Source: G039029935 sp039029935 | GTDB lineage: Bacteria; Chloroflexota; Anaerolineae; Caldilineales; Caldilineaceae | Direction: 5' to 3' | Assembly: GCA_039029935.1 (NCBI GenBank) | Contig: JBCCFC010000532.1 | Coordinates: 1-8,777 of the forward strand | DNA length: 8,777 nucleotides | Part shown: positions 1 through 5,455 of the stretch, piece by piece | How the letters are laid out: every line of letters begins with the position of its first letter | Numbering within the stretch: position 1 is the first letter of the stretch | Notes under the pieces: model-generated | What the model was told of the DNA's origin: nothing | Seen by the model: the letters and a program-made list of their open reading frames with translations, nothing else | Database searches by the model: none | Position numbers and translations under genes: made by a program

Positions 1-254
1 GGTGCGATATTGTCATGCGTGAGTAAAACCGAAAATATCATTAGAAATGGCTTGCATTGGCTGAGAAAATATCGATCCAGCCAGATTGGCCCAATAATTT
101 TAAAATGAACACTTATCGGGTATCTAGCCTACGCTCCTTATCGTGTCCATTTTAAAATTATTGGGCCAATCTGGCTGGATCGATATTTTCTCAGCCAATG
201 CAAGCCATTTCTAATGATATTTTCGGTTTTACTCACGCATGACAATATCGCACC
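1..254. repeat. Long near-perfect inverted repeat (112-bp arms, 30-bp centre)
   Basis: The left arm (1-112) and right arm (143-254) are reverse complements over 112 bases. I find one mismatch, near the inner end (base 108 against base 147). The centre (113-142) is not symmetrical. The left arm starts at the first base of the window, so the repeat probably continues to the left. The outer part of the right arm encodes the last codons and stop (233-235) of the minus-strand sulfatase remnant. By symmetry the left arm spells the same codons on the plus strand, with a stop at 20-22. A tail-to-tail duplication of a gene's 3' end plus its downstream DNA therefore fits better than a classic transposon. 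No transposase is visible. A MITE-like element or a fold-back assembly or amplification artefact cannot be excluded. Confidence 0.93.
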
Positions 255-592
255 GCATCCAGACGGTCGATCTCAGCCAAGCGGTCAGCCAACTGCAACG
301 CCAACTCGCTTTCGGCCAAGGCTTGGGGCAGTGTTGGGATATGCTCCGACAGCTTACAGCCATTGGTGGGTAGCCCATGTTGACGTGGTGTCAGCCCTGT
401 ATGTAGCGAGGCGCGTGAGGGCGAACAGACAGGGTTGGCGCAATAAGCGCGTGTAAAGCTGACGCCCTGCGCCGCTAGACGATCTAAGTTCGGTGTCTGC
501 ACATCAGGATTGCCATGACAGGCAAGACTAAAGGCACTCATCTGGTCTACAATGAATACAAGAAAATTGGGTCGTGTTGGTGAATTGGTCAT
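233..592 (-). pseudogene. Sulfatase remnant: N-terminal active-site region joined to a short C-terminal tail
   Basis: The 119-residue product begins like an S1-family sulfatase or phosphonate monoester hydrolase. It has a metal-site pair D16-Q17 after a beta strand, the block PDVQTPNLDRLAAQG at 29-43, and the formylglycine motif C56-S-P-S-R60. Family resemblance continues to about residue 95 (TLPQALAES) and then stops. The last 24 residues read like a sulfatase C-terminal helix. The middle of the enzyme, including the D-H-G metal site and the Lys/His residues, is absent; the family is usually 450-550 residues long. An in-frame internal deletion near base 305-310 explains this. The start at 592 is supported by AAAGGAG (complement of 600-606) seven bases upstream. 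The stop lies inside the long inverted repeat. The DQ pair differs from the DE pair of the intact sulfatase at 2021-3442, so the remnant is not a recent copy of that gene. It should be inactive. Confidence 0.8.
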
Positions 593-647
593 GCTGTTGC
601 TCCTTTCTTGGCTGTGTGATTTGGTCGTGAATTGATCAACTGGCTAA

Positions 648-676
648 ATTGTAGCACCGTTTTTAATGAACACCAA
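648..676 (-). promoter_or_regulatory. Candidate sigma-70-type promoter for the sulfatase remnant
   Basis: Read on the minus strand, TTGGTG (676-671) lies 17 bases upstream of TACAAT (653-648). TG one base before the -10 makes it an extended -10 (TGC-TACAAT). The predicted transcript would start near 641 and give a leader of about 50 bases before the ATG at 592. The -35 matches only three of six consensus bases. This is inference from motif and spacing. Confidence 0.4.
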
Positions 677-738
677 TCATGCAATTTTGGGTATGATGAT
701 AGGGCAAATTTAGGACATATACCGACCCTGAATAGAAT

Positions 739-767
739 TTGACAAATGGAATCCCCTAAGTTACCCT
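739..767 (+). promoter_or_regulatory. Possible promoter with a perfect -35 leading into the palindrome
   Basis: TTGACA at 739-744 is a perfect -35 hexamer. The best-placed -10 at 17-base spacing is TACCCT (762-767), a poor match with three of six bases, and it lies inside the left arm of the 752-811 palindrome. If real, the palindrome would overlap the RNA polymerase site and act like an operator over the promoter of the ATPase-sulfatase-monooxygenase run. Confidence 0.25.
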
Positions 768-811
768 AAATTAGGGGAGTACAATCCCCTAATTTAGGGT
801 AACTTAGGGGA
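752..811. repeat. Perfect 27-bp-arm palindrome upstream of the DUF4143 ATPase gene
   Basis: Bases 752-778 and 785-811 are exact reverse complements separated by six bases (GTACAA). Each arm is itself a smaller inverted repeat, with CCCCTAA at one end and TTAGGGG at the other, so the site holds four copies of a CCCCTAA/TTAGGGG core. It ends 37 bases before the ATG at 849. It could be a stacked operator, an RNA hairpin in the leader, or a small palindromic mobile repeat. There is no U-tract after it, which argues against a normal intrinsic terminator. Confidence 0.92.
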
Positions 812-848
812 CTAATGTATTTCTTAGTAAATCATAGAGGGTGTTTAT

Positions 849-1985
849 ATGTTGTATTCAAGAGCGGTTCAACCTAAAATAGAGTCGAATCTTTTCAAGG
901 GAAAAGTAATTGTGATCTATGGTGCGCGCCAAGTTGGCAAGACAACATTGTGTCGGGCCATCATGCAAAAATACGCACATAATGCCCTTTATCTAAACTG
1001 TGATGAGCCAGATATTCGCCAAGCCTTAACCGAGAAAACATCGACAGAACTGCGGTTGCTGACCGGAGACAAATCACTGATTGTGATTGATGAGGCACAG
1101 CGAGTCAAGAACATTGGTCTTACATTAAAGTTACTTATTGATAATTTTCCTGAAACGCAGATCATTGCAACTGGCTCGTCATCATTTGATCTTTCCAATG
1201 TGATTAAGGAGCCTCTCACAGGGCGCAAAGTTGAATTCTATTTGTATCCACTCTCTACACAGGAATTGCTTGCAGGGGAAGGATTGATTGAAACACAACG
1301 ACTACTAGAACATCGCCTAATCTATGGTGCATATCCTGGCGTGATTACAAGTGATGATCCTGCGGAGACTATTGATGAAATCGCAGGAAGTTATTTATAT
1401 CGTGATGTCTTTGAATACCAGACAGTAAAAAATCCAGATCAATTGCACCGCTTGTTACAAGCACTGGCCTTACAGATAGGTGGCGAAGTATCGTACAATG
1501 AGCTAAGTCGATTGTTGGGGTTAGATAAAATAACAATTGCACGGTATGTGTCACTGCTAGAAGATGCCTATGTCATTTTCCATTTAGCACCATTTAGTCG
1601 CAATTTGCGCAAAGAGTTGAGCAAACTGCGCAAAATCTATTTTTATGATTTGGGTGTGCGTAATGCATTGCTAAATAATTTTAATGCATTACATTTACGC
1701 CAAGATGTCGGTGCATTGTGGGAAAACTTTGTGATTGTAGAGCGGATCAAATATAACAAAAATCAGCGGAGACGGGTCAATCAATATTTCTGGCGCACCC
1801 ATGACCGTCAAGAGCTAGACTACCTAGAAGAAAGTGCAGGGCAGTTTGTGGCTTTTGAATGCAAATGGTCGGCAAAAAAATATCGTGACAAAAACGCACG
1901 TGTGCCCGCAGCCTTTGCCAACGCCTATCCCGATCATGAGTGCCATATTGTCCATCCAGAAAATTATGTATCATTTCTAACTTAA
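849..1985 (+). CDS. AAA ATPase with DUF4143 (PD-(D/E)xK-like) C-terminal domain
   Basis: This 378-residue protein has the full architecture of the AAA_14/DUF4143 family. The P-loop is G25-A-R-Q-V-G-K-T32, Walker B is LIVIDEAQ at 77-84, and a sensor-like ATGSS lies at 107-111. These are followed by the family-typical LYPLS (132-136) and GAYPGV (160-165) blocks. A winged-helix region spans about 215-275 (SYNELSRLLGLD through YFYDLGVRNAL). The C-terminal nuclease-like fold carries E293, E323-L-D325 and E338-C-K340-W, so the catalytic pattern looks intact. Length is normal for the family. GAGG at 837-840 supports the ATG at 849. The family is common and scattered, and its cellular role is mostly unknown. 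The gene looks more AT-rich than the downstream genes, which may mean separate acquisition. The sulfatase starts 35 bases downstream on the same strand, so co-transcription is likely, but a functional link is not shown. Confidence 0.92.
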   Translation: MLYSRAVQPKIESNLFKGKVIVIYGARQVGKTTLCRAIMQKYAHNALYLNCDEPDIRQALTEKTSTELRLLTGDKSLIVIDEAQRVKNIGLTLKLLIDNFPETQIIATGSSSFDLSNVIKEPLTGRKVEFYLYPLSTQELLAGEGLIETQRLLEHRLIYGAYPGVITSDDPAETIDEIAGSYLYRDVFEYQTVKNPDQLHRLLQALALQIGGEVSYNELSRLLGLDKITIARYVSLLEDAYVIFHLAPFSRNLRKELSKLRKIYFYDLGVRNALLNNFNALHLRQDVGALWENFVIVERIKYNKNQRRRVNQYFWRTHDRQELDYLEESAGQFVAFECKWSAKKYRDKNARVPAAFANAYPDHECHIVHPENYVSFLT

Positions 1986-2020
1986 AAACAGCGAAACAAT
2001 AATACAAGGACCACACATTT

Positions 2021-3442
2021 ATGTCGAAAAAACCACACATACTCTATATTTTAGCGGATGAACATTTTGGTGGAGCCATGAGCCATATGGGGGATGTCAA
2101 TGTCCAGACGCCAAATATGGATAGGCTGGCATCAGAGGGGATGAGCTTTGAGCGGGCCTATGCCAACTGCCCTATTTGCACACCGTCACGCGGGACGATC
2201 TTTTCGGGCAGACATGCCCATGCAGGTCCCGTACAATATTTCTTTGATGTCTATAAGGCCACCTCGCCGAGTATTGCTACCGCACTACGAGAACAGGGCT
2301 ATCACACCGCCTATTTTGGCAAATGGCACTGCGGTGTGATCCACGACCAGATGCCACCGACGGTGCGTGACAACCCTGATGATTATACCAGATGGCCGCA
2401 TCGCACACCAGAGTATCACCGAGGTGGCTTTCAAGATTGGTATGGGTTTGAGGTCAACAACGCGCCCTTTGACGGCTTCTACTATCATGAACATGAGGCC
2501 AACCCCCGTGCAATGGATAAATATCAGACTGACTTCTTAACCGAGATGGCCCTTGAATATCTGGCAAACTATGATCGAGAAGAGCCACTCTTTTTGGTCC
2601 TTAGTATCGAGCCACCCCACTTTCCACTCGATGCGCCGGATGAGTTCAAAGAACGCATTGACCCCACTTCGTTGACAATGCCACCAACCTTTGCCGATTC
2701 ACCAGAAATGCGTGAGGATGTCGCAATCTACTACGCCATGATTGAAAACCTCGATTGGAACATCGGTCGCTTGATGACGGCGTTGAGTCAATCGGACGAA
2801 TTTAAGGATGACACGCTCACGATTTATTTCTCGGATCATGGCGATTACATGGGCACACAGGGGGCGATTGAGCGCAAAGAAAATCCCCATGATCATTCGG
2901 TGCGTGTTCCCGTAATCTTTCATTGGCCGAGGCAGATTCCTGCGCAGGGATTACGCAAGAATCTGTTATTCAGTCTGGTGGATATATTCCCCACAACGTT
3001 GGGTCTGGTGGGTGCGGATGTCCCGCGTTACAGCCAAGGCGTAGACTTCTCTGCGGCCATTTGCGGCGATGAGGCATTTGTGGGGCCAGATGCGGTATTG
3101 CTGGAAATGTCGGGCAACCCACGCTGGACGTTGGACTTTCTGGATTGGCGTGGTCTAGTGACAAAACAGTGGAAGTATGCATTTTATGAGACGGGGCATG
3201 AATTGCTCTTTGATCTGAACAATGATCCTCATGAGCAGACCAATCTTGTTGATAGCGATCCCGACACCTGTGCCGCCATGCGTACCCGCTTGCTTCAACT
3301 GTTGGCTGACACACGTGAACCGTATTTTGATGTCCTAATCGAGCATGGTGTCACGCCAGCGTCGCCTGTACTGGATGTCGGCAAACCGCACACTGGCAGA
3401 CTGTCCCCAATTTGGCCGGACATGGTGGTTCGGGAAGATTAA
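2021..3442 (+). CDS. Cytoplasmic S1-family sulfatase (formylglycine-dependent)
   Basis: This 473-residue enzyme would hydrolyse a sulfate ester, or possibly a phosphonate or phosphate ester, using a cysteine matured to formylglycine. The motif C53-T-P-S-R57 is intact. The N-terminal metal pair is D13-E14 and the second metal site is D272-H273-G274 (in YFSDHGD). The conserved FGKWH block (after TAYFG) and the EPPHFPL block are both present. The C-terminal part has the usual FDLNNDPHEQTNL signature of the small domain. There is no signal peptide or lipobox, so it should act in the cytoplasm. It needs a formylglycine-generating enzyme or anaerobic maturase, which is not in this window. AAGGA lies about nine bases before the ATG. 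It follows the DUF4143 ATPase by 35 bases and precedes the monooxygenase by 63. The substrate cannot be read from the sequence. Confidence 0.93.
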   Translation: MSKKPHILYILADEHFGGAMSHMGDVNVQTPNMDRLASEGMSFERAYANCPICTPSRGTIFSGRHAHAGPVQYFFDVYKATSPSIATALREQGYHTAYFGKWHCGVIHDQMPPTVRDNPDDYTRWPHRTPEYHRGGFQDWYGFEVNNAPFDGFYYHEHEANPRAMDKYQTDFLTEMALEYLANYDREEPLFLVLSIEPPHFPLDAPDEFKERIDPTSLTMPPTFADSPEMREDVAIYYAMIENLDWNIGRLMTALSQSDEFKDDTLTIYFSDHGDYMGTQGAIERKENPHDHSVRVPVIFHWPRQIPAQGLRKNLLFSLVDIFPTTLGLVGADVPRYSQGVDFSAAICGDEAFVGPDAVLLEMSGNPRWTLDFLDWRGLVTKQWKYAFYETGHELLFDLNNDPHEQTNLVDSDPDTCAAMRTRLLQLLADTREPYFDVLIEHGVTPASPVLDVGKPHTGRLSPIWPDMVVRED

Positions 3443-3449
3443 ATCGCAC

Positions 3450-3474
3450 AACAGGCAAGGGTGCCTGTTCTACG
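3450..3474 (+). repeat. REP-like 25-bp palindromic repeat, copy 1
   Basis: AACAGGCA (3450-3457), a four-base loop AGGG and TGCCTGTT (3462-3469) form a perfect 8-bp-stem hairpin, followed by CTACG. The same 25 bases occur in reverse orientation at 8516-8540. It lies between the sulfatase stop and the monooxygenase ribosome binding site. It may act as a REP-type repeat, a transcript-stabilising hairpin or a weak attenuator. No U-run follows, so it is not a standard terminator. Confidence 0.88.
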
Positions 3475-3492
3475 ATTATGGAGATTTTATAT

Positions 3493-3499
3493 AAAGGAG
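3493..3499 (+). promoter_or_regulatory. Strong ribosome binding site that fixes the monooxygenase start
   Basis: AAAGGAG lies six bases before the ATG at 3506. It makes that ATG the true start rather than the GTG at 3461, which lies inside the palindromic repeat and would add 15 unlikely residues. Confidence 0.85.
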
Positions 3500-3505
3500 A
3501 ATCAT

Positions 3506-5311
3506 ATGAACACCACACCAAACCAACAAGTCACAGATTGGCTTGCCCAGCTTGACACCGCGCTGACGAATGCTGACCTAGACGCGGCCACATCGCTCTT
3601 TGCCGATGAGTGCTATTGGCGTGATCTGGTCGCCTTTACCTGGAACATCAAGACGATGGAGGGGCAGGATGCCATCAAAGCGATGTTGGCTACAACGTTG
3701 CCCGGCACACAGCCGAGTGGATGGCAGTTAACCGAAGATGTGACGATACGCCAAAGTGTCTCTGGCTCCATGCTTGAAGGCTGGTTCCGATTTGAAACAG
3801 CGGTCGGACACGGTCAAGGCATTGTACGTCTGCGTGATGGAAAATGCCGGACAATCCTGACTACGCTGGCAGAACTGAAAGGATTCGAGGAGAAACGCGG
3901 TTCGCAACGTGAAATGGGTGTCGCACACGGAGCGTTTGCAGAGCGTAAAAGCTGGCTGGAACGTAAAGCAGAAGAAGAGGCTGCGCTTGGCTATACAGAG
4001 CAACCCTATTGTGTCATCATCGGCGGTGGTCAAGGCGGCATTGCGCTTGGTGCGCGCCTCAAACAGTTGAATGTGCCCACGATCATTGTCGAGAAAAATG
4101 CGCGACCTGGTGATTCGTGGCGCAACCGCTACAAATCACTCTGTCTCCACGACCCGGTTTGGTATGACCACATGCCCTACATCCCTTTCCCCGACCACTG
4201 GCCCGTCTTCTCGCCCAAAGACAAAATTGGCGACTGGCTGGAGATGTACACCAAGGTGATGGAACTCAATTACTGGACATCAACAGTCTGCAAAAATGCT
4301 GCCTATGATGAGGCCAGTCAAACCTGGACAGTGGCGGTCGAGCGTGAAGGGGAGACCGTCATCCTAAACCCCAAACAATTGGTGCTGGCAACGGGCATGT
4401 CAGGGATGCCCAATATCCCCGATATTCCAGGTGCAGAGACCTTTGCGGGGACACTACGCCATTCCAGCAAACACAAAGGCGGTGAAGGCTATGCTGGCAA
4501 ACGCTGTGTCATCTTAGGCTCAAACAACTCCGCCCATGACATCTGTGCCGACCTGTGGGAAAATGGCGCAGATGTGACCATGATTCAACGCTCCTCGACA
4601 ATGGTGGTCAAATCCGAAACGCTCATGGATGTAGACTTGGGTGGCGCCTATTCTGAAAAAGCGTTGGCCGCGGGCATCACACATGAACGCGCTGATATGA
4701 TGGGTGCGGCCACACCCTATGCGCTGCGACACATTGGCGGCATCGCCAACTGCAAGGTGATGCGTGAACGTGATGCTGATTTCTATGCCAAGCTGGAGGC
4801 GGCAGGCTTTATGCTCGACTATGGCGATGATGAGTCGGGATTAGGCATGAAGTATCTACGACGTGGGTCGGGCTACTACATTGATGTCGGTGCGTCGGAC
4901 CTGATCATCTCTGGTGAGATTAAACTCAAGAGTGGTGTCGAGTTTGCCGAAATTAAGCCCAACAGCGTGATCCTCACCGACGGCACAGAGCTACCCGCCG
5001 ATCTCATCGTCTATGCGACGGGTTACGGTTCCATGAACGAGTGGGCCGCACAGTTGATTTCGCCAGCAGTGGCCGATAAAGTGGGGAAGTGCTGGGGCAT
5101 TGGCTCCGACACCACCAAAGACTCTGGTCCTTGGGAAGGTGAGCAACGCAACATGTGGAAACCGACACAGCAGGAAGCACTCTTGTTTCACGGCGGGAAT
5201 CTGGCACAGTCACGGCTATACTCGCTCTATTTGGCGTTGCAGTTGAAGGCACGGATGGAGGGTGTGGCGGGGGCTGTGTATGGGTTGGCTCCGGTTTATC
5301 ATTTGCGGTGA
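3506..5311 (+). CDS. NTF2/SnoaL-like domain fused to flavin-dependent monooxygenase
   Basis: The 601-residue protein has an NTF2/SnoaL-like cone domain at about 8-130 and a charged helical linker at about 130-165. A class B flavin monooxygenase-type FAD/NAD(P)H module follows. The FAD Rossmann motif is G173-G-G-Q-G-G178. The block GDSWRNRYKSLCLHDPVWY follows soon after and is typical of this subfamily. The FMO fingerprint position reads F313-A-G315-T-L-R-H319, ending K-H rather than the usual Y/F or W-P/D. The NADPH-site motif is G338-S-N-N-S-A343 and a second ATG-type motif is A504-T-G-Y507. No signal peptide or membrane segment is seen. The family is known from bacteria and fungi, with few defined substrates; it should use FAD, NAD(P)H and O2 to oxygenate a carbonyl, nitrogen or sulfur centre. 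Its place after a sulfatase suggests a short catabolic route for a sulfated organic compound; this is inference. Confidence 0.92.
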   Translation: MNTTPNQQVTDWLAQLDTALTNADLDAATSLFADECYWRDLVAFTWNIKTMEGQDAIKAMLATTLPGTQPSGWQLTEDVTIRQSVSGSMLEGWFRFETAVGHGQGIVRLRDGKCRTILTTLAELKGFEEKRGSQREMGVAHGAFAERKSWLERKAEEEAALGYTEQPYCVIIGGGQGGIALGARLKQLNVPTIIVEKNARPGDSWRNRYKSLCLHDPVWYDHMPYIPFPDHWPVFSPKDKIGDWLEMYTKVMELNYWTSTVCKNAAYDEASQTWTVAVEREGETVILNPKQLVLATGMSGMPNIPDIPGAETFAGTLRHSSKHKGGEGYAGKRCVILGSNNSAHDICADLWENGADVTMIQRSSTMVVKSETLMDVDLGGAYSEKALAAGITHERADMMGAATPYALRHIGGIANCKVMRERDADFYAKLEAAGFMLDYGDDESGLGMKYLRRGSGYYIDVGASDLIISGEIKLKSGVEFAEIKPNSVILTDGTELPADLIVYATGYGSMNEWAAQLISPAVADKVGKCWGIGSDTTKDSGPWEGEQRNMWKPTQQEALLFHGGNLAQSRLYSLYLALQLKARMEGVAGAVYGLAPVYHLR

Positions 5312-5370
5312 GGATACGACAGCGGATTGGGGTCAGAAACGGATTTTTGTCCGGCTGAGAATGGAATCTG

Positions 5371-5399
5371 TTCCAAACCTCAATTCGTTGTGATATACT
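5371..5399 (+). promoter_or_regulatory. Candidate extended -10 promoter for the second ATPase gene
   Basis: TATACT at 5394-5399 is preceded by TG-A (5391-5393), giving an extended -10. TTCCAA (5371-5376) sits 17 bases upstream as a weak -35. The site is in the 144-base gap after the monooxygenase, so the ATPase at 5456 is probably transcribed on its own. I see no convincing terminator in the gap, only a small CGGA/TCCG hairpin around 5340-5354. Confidence 0.5.
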
Positions 5400-5442
5400 C
5401 TAGGGATGACTGAATGACAGTCAATGACTCTGAAACCTTGAG

Positions 5443-5450
5443 AAAAGGAA
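5443..5450 (+). promoter_or_regulatory. Ribosome binding site favouring the ATG at 5456
   Basis: AAAAGGAA ends five bases before the ATG at 5456. The alternative ATG at 5414 has a weaker AGGGA about seven bases upstream and would add 14 polar residues that do not look like part of a folded domain. I prefer 5456 but the upstream start is possible. Confidence 0.65.
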
Positions 5451-5455
5451 TCGCT

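Noticed and set aside
1..254. CRISPR array or tRNA/attachment site
   Set aside because: There are only two inverted copies, not spaced direct repeats, and no tRNA cloverleaf or integrase is seen.
214..456. Plus-strand 80-codon open frame
   Set aside because: It is antisense to the sulfatase remnant, starts in the inverted repeat arm and has no family resemblance.
752..811. Transposon end or insertion sequence
   Set aside because: No transposase, target-site duplication or second copy is visible in the window; a regulatory palindrome or small repeat is as likely.
3450..3474. Intrinsic terminator after the sulfatase
   Set aside because: The hairpin is good but no T-run follows it; the next bases are CTACGATTATGG, and a strong ribosome binding site lies just downstream.
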